A stretch of DNA of 57,518 bases, from contig JAUCPW010000005.1 of the NCBI GenBank assembly GCA_030373045.1, forward strand, positions 1 through 57,518. Reading direction: 5' to 3'. Below the pieces are notes generated by a model. It ran no database searches. It had not been told where the DNA came from and was given only the letters and a program-made list of their open reading frames with translations. Shown here one piece after another: positions 41,979 to 49,073 of this stretch (positions are counted from its first letter, which is position 1; each line of letters opens with the position of its first letter). A program made the position numbers and the translations under genes. The stretch comes from Candidatus Fermentibacter sp. Its GTDB lineage: Bacteria > Fermentibacterota > Fermentibacteria > Fermentibacterales > Fermentibacteraceae.

Positions 41979-42818
41979 GTGATGCATCCCGACGCGTTCT
42001 TCGCCTTATCGGCCTTCGTCCTGGGCCTCTGCGTGGGCAGCTTCCTCAACGTCGTGGCCTGGCGCGCCCCCAGGGGCGAGTCGGTCGTGGCCCCGCCCAG
42101 CTCCTGCCCGTCGTGCGGCAGGAGGATCAGGTGGTACGAGAACATCCCCGTTCTGAGCTGGATCCTCCTCGGCGCGCGGTGCGCCGGGTGCCGCGGCCGG
42201 ATATCGGTGCGGTACCCGCTCGGCGAGCTGGCCACAGGGCTGGCGTTCGCGGCCGCCGCCCTCCACTCCGGATCGGCTTCCGGGTTCGCGCGCGAGGCGG
42301 TCTTCCTCGGCCTCCTGATACTGACGGTGCAGACCGACCTCGCCCACTGGCTGGTCCTCGACGAGGTCAGCGTCGGCGGGACAGCGGCGGGCCTCCTCCT
42401 CTCGCTCGCACCAGGCGGCATCGGGATAGTCCGCTCGGCGGCCACCGCCGCGGGAGCCTTCGCGCTCTTCCTGGCCATAAGGCTCGGGAGCCAGCTCGTG
42501 CTCCGCGGAAGGCCCTCCTATGTGGTGCCGCCAGAAGGGATGGAGGGCGAGGAGGGCTTCGACGGAGGCATGGGCTGGGGGGACGTGAAGCTCGCGGCAT
42601 GCATCGGCGCGTTCCTGGGCCCCTGGCCGGCCGTAGTGGCCGTCTTCACCGCGTTCGTAACGGGAGCCCTGGCCGGGATCGCGATGATAGCTACAGGCAG
42701 ACACCAGAAGCGCCGGCCCATACCGTTCGGCCCGTTCCTCGCCCTCGGCTCCGTGGTCGGACTCTTCGCTGGGGACTCGATCGCCGGCGCCTACCTGTCG
42801 CTCTCGGGCCTGCAGTGA
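41979..42818 (+). CDS. pilD: Prepilin peptidase (type 4 prepilin leader peptidase / N-methylase)
   Basis: This polytopic aspartic peptidase (279 residues) cuts prepilins of type IV pili and type II secretion, and methylates the new N-terminus. Family marks are GLCVGSFLNVVAWRAPRGES, then the zinc loop CPSCGRRIRWYENIPVLSW with the second pair CAGC. The first catalytic Asp is in TVQTDLAHWLVLDE, and the second in GGMGWGDVKLAACIGAFLG. The GTG at 41979 and ATG at 41982 are adjacent; either is possible. No pilin or pilus genes lie in the window. The stop overlaps the Nudix gene as GTGA. Confidence 0.94.
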   Translation: MMHPDAFFALSAFVLGLCVGSFLNVVAWRAPRGESVVAPPSSCPSCGRRIRWYENIPVLSWILLGARCAGCRGRISVRYPLGELATGLAFAAAALHSGSASGFAREAVFLGLLILTVQTDLAHWLVLDEVSVGGTAAGLLLSLAPGGIGIVRSAATAAGAFALFLAIRLGSQLVLRGRPSYVVPPEGMEGEEGFDGGMGWGDVKLAACIGAFLGPWPAVVAVFTAFVTGALAGIAMIATGRHQKRRPIPFGPFLALGSVVGLFAGDSIAGAYLSLSGLQ

Positions 42819-43363
42819 ACCCCGGAGCCTTCGACGACATGACCGCCGGACGGACTCCGCCCTTCGAGCCGGCCCCGGAGGAGCGCACGGGCAGGAAACG
42901 CAACTCCTGCAAGGTCATCGTGCTGGATTCGGGCAGGATTCTCTTCACGCTGAACCGCGACCGGGAGGGCGGGTTCCTGATGCTCCCGGGCGGCGGGCAG
43001 AGGTTCGGCGAAACCCTCGTGGAGGCTGCCCGGCGCGAGACGATGGAGGAGACCGGGCTGTCGGTCGAGGTCCGCGGCCTGCTCCTGGTGCGAGAGTACA
43101 TAGGGGCCAACCACGAGTTCGCATCCGAGGACGGCGATGCCCACCAGACCGAATTCCTCTTCGAGGCCGTGCTCGTCCCCGGCGATCCGGGCGGCGCAGC
43201 CGCCTCGCCGTCCATCATGGACACCTGGCAGACCGGGATCGCGTGGATACGCCCGGAGGACCTCGCAGGCTTCCGGATCTACCCCTCGGTGCTGGCCTCG
43301 ATCCTGCCCGCGGTCGCCGCCGGCACCTACGGGGGGCCCGTCTACCTGGGCGACGTCAACTGA
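42815..43363 (+). CDS. Nudix hydrolase
   Basis: The 182-residue protein contains a full Nudix box, G-x5-E-x7-REUxEExGU, from GGGQRFGETLVEAA to RRETMEETGLSV at about residues 62-86, where the glutamates bind Mg2+. It would hydrolyse a nucleoside diphosphate linked to another group. A basic N-terminal arm (EERTGRKRNSCKVIV) precedes the first strand. The C-terminal part (GIAWIRPEDLAGFRIYPSVL) is typical of the ADP-ribose or mutT-like branch, but the substrate cannot be assigned. GTG 42815 overlaps the prepilin peptidase stop, so the genes are coupled; no shared function is obvious. Confidence 0.93.
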   Translation: MNPGAFDDMTAGRTPPFEPAPEERTGRKRNSCKVIVLDSGRILFTLNRDREGGFLMLPGGGQRFGETLVEAARRETMEETGLSVEVRGLLLVREYIGANHEFASEDGDAHQTEFLFEAVLVPGDPGGAAASPSIMDTWQTGIAWIRPEDLAGFRIYPSVLASILPAVAAGTYGGPVYLGDVN

Positions 43364-43373
43364 CCCGGGCGGG

Positions 43374-44330
43374 TCAGCGGGAGACCATCAGGAGCTTCAT
43401 CAGGTCCGGGGAGCAGTAGAGCGCCCTCTGGCCGTCGCCCGACACGGCGATGTCCGACGGCTGGCCGTAGCTCCCGGTCTGGGCCTGGATCTCCCCCTGC
43501 ATGTCCACCACCACGATGCCGTGCCCGGTGCACCCGGCGAAGATGTACTGCGCATCGGGAGTGACGGCGATGCATTCCGGCGTCCCGGGGAGGCCGACCG
43601 TGTAGTCGTGCAGGCCGGTGGACTGGTCGAGGTGCCAGACCTCCGGCAGGTCCGACGGGGCCGCGAACGCTCCGCCCGCGGGGGATGCGCACATGTCGGC
43701 CACGGGGCATCCGACGTACGCCTCCGCGAGCGTCCCGAACCCGGAGGGGTCGAGCGCCTTGATAGTGCTGTCGGCGGCATCTGCCACGAAGATCACCGAC
43801 CCGTCGGAGGTGATGGCGGCGGCCGAGGGCTGCCCCACTCCGGTGGGATCGTTGGAGATCTGGGACCACTGCGTGCCCACCGTCGACACCGTCGAGACCG
43901 AGCCGTCCGCACAGACCGCGTAGATGACCGTGCCGTACGGCTTCGTGAGCAGGAACGAGGCCGGGGCGTCGAGCAGGATCGGATCGTGCTCCGCGTAGGT
44001 CTCGTCACTGACGTAGAAGAACTGGAGGCCCGAGGCCGCGGCCGCGAATCCCCCCTCCGACGACGCGGTGCAGCACGAGAGCGGCACGCCGAGGTCCACC
44101 TTGGCGAGGACGTAGCCCTGGCCGTGATCGAGGAAGTACAGGTCGCTCCCGGCGCAGGCCAGCCCGTCGCCTCCGTCGCTCATGAACGCGCAGACCGTGG
44201 GAGTATTCCCGCAGTCGACGTCCTGCAGGTAGAAGAAGGGGAAGTCGACGGTGAAGCTCGGTCCGGTGGTGCCGCACCCCGGGGCCAGCAGTACCGTGAG
44301 CGCCGCAAGAGAGAACAGGATACGCCTCAT
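43374..44330 (-). CDS. Lipoprotein with YVTN/NHL-like beta-propeller
   Basis: The 318-residue protein has a lipoprotein signal ending LLAPGC, so Cys19 is probably lipidated. The mature part is a chain of four-stranded beta units with recurring D-G-S or D-G-x turns (CADGSVSTVSTVG, AAITSDGSVIFVADAADSTIKALD, IAVTPDAQYIFAGCTGHGIVVVDM, IAVSGDGQRALYCSPD). This looks like a YVTN-type seven-bladed propeller; such proteins usually bind partners or substrates at the cell surface. Seven or more cysteines are scattered through the blades, an unusually high number that could form disulphides. The specific role is unknown. Confidence 0.78.
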   Translation of the reverse strand: MRRILFSLAALTVLLAPGCGTTGPSFTVDFPFFYLQDVDCGNTPTVCAFMSDGGDGLACAGSDLYFLDHGQGYVLAKVDLGVPLSCCTASSEGGFAAAASGLQFFYVSDETYAEHDPILLDAPASFLLTKPYGTVIYAVCADGSVSTVSTVGTQWSQISNDPTGVGQPSAAAITSDGSVIFVADAADSTIKALDPSGFGTLAEAYVGCPVADMCASPAGGAFAAPSDLPEVWHLDQSTGLHDYTVGLPGTPECIAVTPDAQYIFAGCTGHGIVVVDMQGEIQAQTGSYGQPSDIAVSGDGQRALYCSPDLMKLLMVSR

Positions 44331-44337
44331 GCTCCAC

Positions 44338-44472
44338 CCTCCAGCAGGCCTCGCATCATGTCTACCGCCTGCACTCCGTGGCAGATCGTGGAAACCGAAG
44401 GAGACACCTCACACTCCGTTCAGGAGGCCGCGCATCATCCTCGCGCTGTCTACCGCCTGCGCTCCGTGACAG
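44338..44472 (-). repeat. Diverged partial copy of the DUF72 gene 3' end
   Basis: Downstream of the DUF72 stop (minus strand), bases 44384-44338 read CHGVQAVDMMRGLLEGGA then stop. This closely matches the true gene end CHGAQAVDSARMMRGLLNGV (44472-44409). The offset is about 88 bases, and the copy lacks three codons. It lies in the gap between the DUF72 and propeller genes and is probably untranslated. Confidence 0.85.
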
Positions 44473-45191
44473 TTGTTGAAGAAGACGAACACCTTGCCGG
44501 CCCTGCCCGACAGCTCCGAGAGGCCCGGCAGCCAGGACCTGAGCTCCTCCTCGCTGTATCCGTAGTCATAGCGAAGTGTTCCGCCGCCCCACCAGTCCCG
44601 GGCGTTCCTGCCGTGGAAGCGCACGTACCCGAAGGGGGCGCCGCCCACGGGCACCCGCGGCGGCAGTCCGGGGAGGGCCGGCAGATCGACCGAGACGGGG
44701 GCAGCCCCGGACGAGGCCGCGGCCTCGATGCCGGCCAGCCCGTCCGCGTACCACGAGTCGTGCCTGAACTCCACGGCCAGGGGGACGGGAGCGCACCTCT
44801 CGACGATCTCCCCCACGCGGGCCAGCGACGATTCCGAACACCTGAACGCGAACGGGAACTGGGCGAGGAGGCATTCCAGCCTGCCCGCCTCCCGGAAGGG
44901 CCCGAGCATCTCCGAAAAGGCCTTCCACTGGGCATCCCCGGCGTCCATGGCGTGGGTCATGCCGGAATGGAGCTTCACCGCGAACCCGAAGCCCTCCGGG
45001 GTCCTCGCCACCATCCCGGCCGAGGAGGACGGATCCATGATCCGGTAGTACGTGCTGTTGATCTCCACGATGTCGAACTCGCGGGCGTAGAAGGGGAGCA
45101 TCCCCGCCCCGCTCGTCCCCGGGGGATAGAACGCTCCCTTCCAGTCGTCGAAGCTGTAGCCCGAGGTGCCGAGACGGAACGGGGGGCGCAC
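44409..45191 (-). CDS. DUF72 family protein (YecE-like)
   Basis: The 260-residue protein is a TIM-barrel-like DUF72 member, with LGTSGYSFDDWKGAFYPPGT, FDIVEINSTYYRIMDP, PEGFGFAVKLHSGMTHA, VEFRHDSWY and YVRFHGRNARDWWGGG all conserved. A role in nucleic-acid or stress processes has been suggested, but activity is unproven. GTG 45191 is the only start giving the conserved N-terminus; it sits at the edge of a 9-bp GC hairpin (45181-45204) and has no clear ribosome site. The end is FFNNCHGAQAVDSARMM, and a diverged copy of it lies downstream. Confidence 0.93.
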   Translation of the reverse strand: MRPPFRLGTSGYSFDDWKGAFYPPGTSGAGMLPFYAREFDIVEINSTYYRIMDPSSSAGMVARTPEGFGFAVKLHSGMTHAMDAGDAQWKAFSEMLGPFREAGRLECLLAQFPFAFRCSESSLARVGEIVERCAPVPLAVEFRHDSWYADGLAGIEAAASSGAAPVSVDLPALPGLPPRVPVGGAPFGYVRFHGRNARDWWGGGTLRYDYGYSEEELRSWLPGLSELSGRAGKVFVFFNNCHGAQAVDSARMMRGLLNGV

Positions 45192-45204
45192 CGGGGCGCC
45201 CCCC
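45181..45204. promoter_or_regulatory. Perfect hairpin over the DUF72 start codon
   Basis: GGGGGGCGC (45181-45189) and GCGCCCCCC (45196-45204) form a 9-bp all-GC stem with a six-base loop. The minus-strand GTG start (45191-45189) falls at the loop edge, so the stem could block ribosome access. Alternatively it ends the upstream lamin-tail transcript, since a second small stem lies at 45213-45231. Confidence 0.5.
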
Positions 45205-45243
45205 GCACTGCCGTCCTCCCCCGTTCGGGAGAAGAGGTCCGGA

Positions 45244-45927
45244 TCAGAGGTCCGTCTTGATCCCAGCCCAGGTCTGCGATTCGAGCGAGATTATCGAGAT
45301 GCTGTTGACTGCGCCCGGCGTGCCGTGGGACTCGTCGTGCCCTGACCAGTTGGCGTCGGGTATGCCGCTGGCCTCGTCGATGCTGCTGTCCCAGTTGCCG
45401 GGATCGGTGCTGGGGTCGGCCGGGTCGAGGCGCTCGAGGGAGGCCCCGTCGCCGTCGCAGTCGGCATACGTGTTGTCGTCGCCGTAGTCGGAGCCCCATG
45501 CGGTGGTGTCGTCGTACATCAGCGAGTCGACGACGGCCGAGGAGGCGTCGAGCAGGAGCACCTCGTCCTCGGTGTTGCTCAGGCCCGAGCCCCAGCTGCC
45601 CGTCCAGTCGATCAGGGGAACGGAGCCGCCGTAGTGGCCGACGAAGGAGGCCGCGTCGCGCGCGAGCACCCTGTAGCCTCCGGCTGGGATGCTCGTGCCG
45701 GCGGGGAAGATCGCGCCCGATCCGGTGTCGAGGTCGGTCATCGTCCAGCCGGAGATGTCCACGGAGGACGATCCGTTGTTGTGGATCTCCACCCATTCGA
45801 AGGCCGTGTCGTCACCCAGGGCGGTCGAGGGGTTGAACATGATCTCGTTGATGATCACGTCCGCAGCCGCGGCGCCGGAAAACACGGCCGCCAGGGCGGA
45901 CGCGAGGACAAGACCCTTACCGCTCAT
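45244..45927 (-). CDS. Secreted lamin-tail-domain (LTD) protein
   Basis: The 227-residue protein has a signal peptide (MSGKGLVLASALAAVFSG, cut near AAA) and then one lamin-tail Ig-like domain, about residues 23-125. Its marks are VIINEIMFNPSTALGDDTAFEWVEIHN, SVDISGWTMTDLDTGSGAIFP and LDASSAVVDSLMYDD. The distal part is Asp/Gly/Ser-rich (DYGDDNTYADCDGDGASLERLDPADPSTDPGNW), a common tail on such proteins. Bacterial LTDs are usually extracellular and often fused to nucleases or phytases; here the domain stands alone and no T9SS signal follows. It begins 30 bases after the dinB stop and may be read from the same promoter. Confidence 0.85.
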   Translation of the reverse strand: MSGKGLVLASALAAVFSGAAAADVIINEIMFNPSTALGDDTAFEWVEIHNNGSSSVDISGWTMTDLDTGSGAIFPAGTSIPAGGYRVLARDAASFVGHYGGSVPLIDWTGSWGSGLSNTEDEVLLLDASSAVVDSLMYDDTTAWGSDYGDDNTYADCDGDGASLERLDPADPSTDPGNWDSSIDEASGIPDANWSGHDESHGTPGAVNSISIISLESQTWAGIKTDL

Positions 45928-45957
45928 CTCTCCACTCCATTCCGGCCCGCCGCACGC

Positions 45958-47127
45958 TCAGTGGCGTATCGCGGACAGGGCCCTGCAATTGACGACGGCC
46001 CTCTCGCCGTACTTCCGCCTGACCATGTCGGCCGCCCTGTTGAGCCCGTCCGAGCCCCCGTCGAACAGGTCGAGCTGGAGGCACGTGACGGGCGAGAGGT
46101 CGCCGAGGGCTATGCCCAGGAGCCTCACCGGCCCCTTCACGGCCTCCGCGGCCAGTTCCCTTGCCAGGTGGAATATAGTCTGGTCCTGGTCGGTGGGGCT
46201 CCCCAGCCCCCTGACCCTGGAGTGGTGCGACAGGTCGGGCAGCCTGTACTTGAGAGTGACGGTCCTGCCGGCGAAGCCCTCGTCCCTGGCCCTGCGCCCG
46301 ACCTTCTGCGCCAGCAGGGCGAGCACCGGAAGGTACTCGGACGGGTTGCGCACGTCGCGGACGAACGTGTGCTCGTGGCTGACGGACTTCGGGGGCTCCT
46401 CCTCGTAGAAGGGGCGTATCTCCCTGGTGTCGATCCCGCGGGAGAGGAAGTAGAGAGCCTCCCCCGCGACGCCGAGCATGATCCTGAGCATGGGCAGATG
46501 GAGCCCCCTGAGGTTCCCGATGGTGGCGATGCCGTATCCGCGCAGGATGGCGGCCGTGCCGGGGCCCACCCCCCAGATGCTCTCCACGTCGAAACCCGTG
46601 ATGTCGTCCGGATCGAGGAACCTTATGCCCCTCGGCTTGGCCTTCTTCGAGGCCATCTTGGCGAGGAGCTTGTTGGGCCCTATCCCGACGCTGGCCCAGA
46701 GGCCGGTCCTGTCGAGTATCCGATGCTGGAGCTCGATCGCGAGGGCGGCCGGGTCGTACGGCAGGCCGGACGCATCGAGGAAGGCCTCGTCGATGCTCAC
46801 CGGCTCGACCCTGTGGGTGACCTCGAGGAGGATCGCCAGGATGCGCTTCGTGTAGGAGGAGTACTTGTGGTGGTCGCCCTCGACCACCGCGGCACCGGGG
46901 GCGAGGCGGAGGGCCTGCAGCATGGGCATGCCCGACCTTATCCCCAGGGCCTTGGCCTCGTAGCTGCACGAGGAGACGACGCTGCGGAACGCCGGGCTCC
47001 CGCCGACTATGACGGGCCTGCCCTGCAGCTCGGGCCTGCCCAGCGTCTCGACCGAGGCGAAATACGCGTCCATGTCGACATGCAGGATGGTCCTGCCCGG
47101 CGGGTTCCCCGGCGTGATGGCGCTCAC
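45958..47127 (-). CDS. dinB: DNA polymerase IV (Y family, DinB)
   Basis: The 389-residue enzyme performs error-prone translesion synthesis. Motif I is LHVDMDAYFASVE, motif II FRSVVSSCSYEAKALGIRSGMP, and the catalytic carboxylates are completed by PVSIDEAFLD. A helix-hairpin-helix GIATIGNLRGL follows GVGPGTAAILRGY, and the little-finger domain carries VSHEHTFVRDVRNPSEYLPVL. QLDLFD near residue 350 is a likely beta-clamp-binding motif, though about 35 residues from the end. GTG 47127 overlaps the small upstream gene as GTGA, so the two form an operon under the promoter and operator at 47397-47424. Confidence 0.95.
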   Translation of the reverse strand: MSAITPGNPPGRTILHVDMDAYFASVETLGRPELQGRPVIVGGSPAFRSVVSSCSYEAKALGIRSGMPMLQALRLAPGAAVVEGDHHKYSSYTKRILAILLEVTHRVEPVSIDEAFLDASGLPYDPAALAIELQHRILDRTGLWASVGIGPNKLLAKMASKKAKPRGIRFLDPDDITGFDVESIWGVGPGTAAILRGYGIATIGNLRGLHLPMLRIMLGVAGEALYFLSRGIDTREIRPFYEEEPPKSVSHEHTFVRDVRNPSEYLPVLALLAQKVGRRARDEGFAGRTVTLKYRLPDLSHHSRVRGLGSPTDQDQTIFHLARELAAEAVKGPVRLLGIALGDLSPVTCLQLDLFDGGSDGLNRAADMVRRKYGERAVVNCRALSAIRH

Positions 47128-47375
47128 GTGGCACCATACCCATAGTCGAGGCGCCAGCTCATGCTCGACGTGTCGAGGTGGATCTCGTAGGCGTCGCCGG
47201 ACATGGTGTTCACCATGTAGTGGAGGTTCCTGTAGACGCCGTCGCGGCTCTCCCACGAGGAGGACACCCGCGCCACCCTGTAGACCCGCCCGTTCCAGCG
47301 GAAGCGGCAGGGCAGCACGCATCCGCTGCGGAACCAGCAGATCACCTCGACGTTCTCGAGTATCTCCTCCGTCAC
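47124..47375 (-). CDS. DUF6504-like small protein upstream of dinB
   Basis: The 83-residue protein reads FRWNGRVYRVARVSSSWES, then NLHYMVNTMSGDAYEIHLD and MSWRLDYG. The order of F-x-W-x-GR-x-YRV, a Trp, and a C-terminal Y-E-x-x-x-D-x-x-x-x-x-W-R-L is what I recall of DUF6504, a small family found next to dinB/imuB-type genes in other bacteria. Its role is unknown; a link to lesion-bypass polymerases is inferred from context. GTG 47375 has a GGAGGTG site eight bases upstream and lies about 15 bases after the expected transcription start. Confidence 0.7.
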   Translation of the reverse strand: MTEEILENVEVICWFRSGCVLPCRFRWNGRVYRVARVSSSWESRDGVYRNLHYMVNTMSGDAYEIHLDTSSMSWRLDYGYGAT

Positions 47376-47396
47376 TCCCGGAACACCTCCGGGCCG

Positions 47397-47424
47397 ATGA
47401 TACAAACATCTGTTTGCATGTCAA
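47397..47424 (-). promoter_or_regulatory. Sigma70-type promoter with palindromic LexA-like operator
   Basis: On the minus strand TTGACA (47424-47419) and TATCAT (47402-47397) are spaced by 16 bases. The spacer contains the perfect palindrome CAAACA-GA-TGTTTG (47416-47403). A repressor there would cover the space between -35 and -10. AAAC-N4-GTTT has the same geometry as the Gram-positive LexA box GAAC-N4-GTTC, and the operon encodes DNA polymerase IV, so SOS control by LexA is a fair inference. No lexA gene is in the window. Confidence 0.75.
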
Positions 47425-47425
47425 G

Positions 47426-47611
47426 CCCTCGAGAACGCTTTTAACTCCTTTAACTTTCTCCGGCCCGCTCGGAGTCCTTCCAAGCCATAAGACCTTCTTT
47501 TACAACGATATGACGAGGCCGACCGGGATGACCGGCATCATCCCTGCAGGTGAGAGTCGAGGAGAAAGTTAAAGGAGTTAAAAGCGTCCTGGGGGGTGGC
47601 GTTCTCGAGGG
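47426..47611. mobile_element. MITE-like non-coding element with long inverted repeats
   Basis: The left arm 47436-47461 and right arm 47561-47586 are perfect 26-bp inverted repeats (CGCTTTTAACTCC... / ...GGAGTTAAAAGCG). Further out, CCCTCGAGAACGC (47426-47438) matches GCGTTCTCGAGGG (47599-47611) inverted; the right arm carries about 13 extra bases between the two parts. The enclosed 99 bp and the arms are AT-richer than the genome and contain no frame. No target-site duplication is evident. It lies between the SOS promoter and the 3' end of a glycosyltransferase gene. A MITE-like element or a large structured terminator both fit. Confidence 0.6.
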
Positions 47612-47624
47612 TGGGCGTGGGGCG

Positions 47625-48338
47625 TCAGTCCCCGCGGCGGAGCGCCCTCCTGAGGCGCCAGAGGTCGCGCAGCGCGCGGCGCACCCTCTTCCGGAGAGGG
47701 AACGGAGTAGCCCTGATCTCGCGGAGGTGGATCGGTATCTCCCTCACCGCGAGGCCGGCCCTCTGAGCCCTGACCACGAGCTCCGTGGGGAAGATGTCGA
47801 GCTCCATGCCGCATGCCGGCAGTATCGTGCGGATGCTCTCGAGGCGCATCACCTTGGGGCCGTGGGTGTCGGTCCCCCTGTAGCCCAGCATCAGCCTGAG
47901 ACACACGGTGAGCGCGAGCGTCGCCGCCTTCCTGACGAGCGGCCGCCTGTCGTTGCGCCCCGCCAGGACCTTGGAGCCCTGGACTATGTCCACGGGACCG
48001 GTTTCGAGAGCCTCCAGCCCGCGCTGCCAGAAATCCCCGTCCAGGACGTCCAGGTCGTCCGTGATGACTATCGTGCCTGACGCCCCGGTCAGCCCCCTCC
48101 GCATCGCGAGCCCGTAGTTGGGCTCGGACAGCCGGATGGTCCTCAGGCAGGGGAAGCGTGCCGCCAGGCCGTCCAGCAGTTCCGGAGTCCCGTCCGTCGA
48201 TCCGTTCTCGACCACCGTGACGAAGGCGCCTTCGGGCAGGTCCGAGAGCACGGGCACGAGCTGGGCCTCCAGGATCCCCTCCTCGTTGAACACGGGGATG
48301 ATCAGTTCGAGTGTCGTGCCGCGGGGGATCGTCAGCAT
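47625..48338 (-). CDS. Family 2 glycosyltransferase
   Basis: The 237-residue GT-A enzyme opens with LELIIPVFNEEGILEAQL, the family-2 start. It then shows VVENGSTDGTPELL for nucleotide binding and VITDDLDVLDGDF for the metal-binding D-x-D region. The C-terminal part (YRGTDTHGPKVMRLESI, ELVVRAQRAGLAVREIPIHLREIR) resembles polyprenyl-phosphate mannosyl- or glucosyltransferases without membrane helices. It probably sits at the cytosolic membrane face and makes a lipid-linked sugar (inference). It starts 15 bases after tatC and is the last gene of the long gpsA-to-GT2 run. Confidence 0.9.
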   Translation of the reverse strand: MLTIPRGTTLELIIPVFNEEGILEAQLVPVLSDLPEGAFVTVVENGSTDGTPELLDGLAARFPCLRTIRLSEPNYGLAMRRGLTGASGTIVITDDLDVLDGDFWQRGLEALETGPVDIVQGSKVLAGRNDRRPLVRKAATLALTVCLRLMLGYRGTDTHGPKVMRLESIRTILPACGMELDIFPTELVVRAQRAGLAVREIPIHLREIRATPFPLRKRVRRALRDLWRLRRALRRGD

Positions 48339-48353
48339 GGGACCGCCTCCAAT

Positions 48354-49073
48354 TCAATGCACCTCTTCCGGTTTCCTGCGGATCACGACCCGGGCCGCCA
48401 GGATGCTCAGTTCGTACAGGACGTAGAGCGGCGCGGCCAGCAGCACCTGCGTCAGCGGGTCGTTGGGCGGGAGGATCGCTCCGAGCACCAGAAGGCCGAC
48501 TATGACGTGCCGCCTGTACCTTCCAAGCGTCTTCGGCTCCACGATCCCGAGCCAGGCCAGCAGCAGCACGACCATCGGCAGCTCGAAGCAGACCCCGAAT
48601 ACGAGCACGAACTGGACCAGGAAGGACATGAAGTTCGACAGGGTCCAGCTCCCCGTCACGATGCCCCCCTCGAAGCTCCTGAACAGCGCGAGGGTCGGTT
48701 CCAGCAGCACGAGCAGGCTGAAGGCCGCCCCGCCCAGGAACAGCATGACCGAAAGGGCGAAGCCCCACAGGAGCACCCTGCGCTCCGCAGGGTAGAGCCC
48801 GGGGGACAGGAACCTCCAGGCGTGCCACGCCGCGAACGGCGAAGCTGCCACTAGGCCAGCCGTCAGAGACAGCTTGAGGTTGGCGGTGATGGCCTCGTAG
48901 GGCGACAGGGTCTGGAGCCCGACGGGGGAGGTGGAGAGCACGAAACCCATCAGCCTGCCGCTGAACGCGAAGGCCGCGGCCGTGCATGCCGCGACGGCGG
49001 CGGTCACGAACAGCAGCCTCCTCCGGAGCTCCTCCAGATGGTCCCAGAAGGAGCCCTCGGCTCCCCTCCTCAC
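48354..49073 (-). CDS. tatC: Sec-independent protein translocase subunit TatC
   Basis: The 239-residue protein has six helices and receives twin-arginine signal peptides. It has the N-terminal docking motif SFWDHLEELRRRL, the loop SPFAAWHAWRFLSPGLYPAERR, the functional Glu in FGVCFELPMVVLL, and ILPPNDPLTQVLLAAPLYVLYELSI at the end. All are diagnostic. GTG 49073 overlaps the aroB stop as GTGA. tatA/tatB are not in the window. Its presence in an envelope-oriented operon fits an organism exporting folded cofactor proteins. Confidence 0.96.
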   Translation of the reverse strand: MRRGAEGSFWDHLEELRRRLLFVTAAVAACTAAAFAFSGRLMGFVLSTSPVGLQTLSPYEAITANLKLSLTAGLVAASPFAAWHAWRFLSPGLYPAERRVLLWGFALSVMLFLGGAAFSLLVLLEPTLALFRSFEGGIVTGSWTLSNFMSFLVQFVLVFGVCFELPMVVLLLAWLGIVEPKTLGRYRRHVIVGLLVLGAILPPNDPLTQVLLAAPLYVLYELSILAARVVIRRKPEEVH

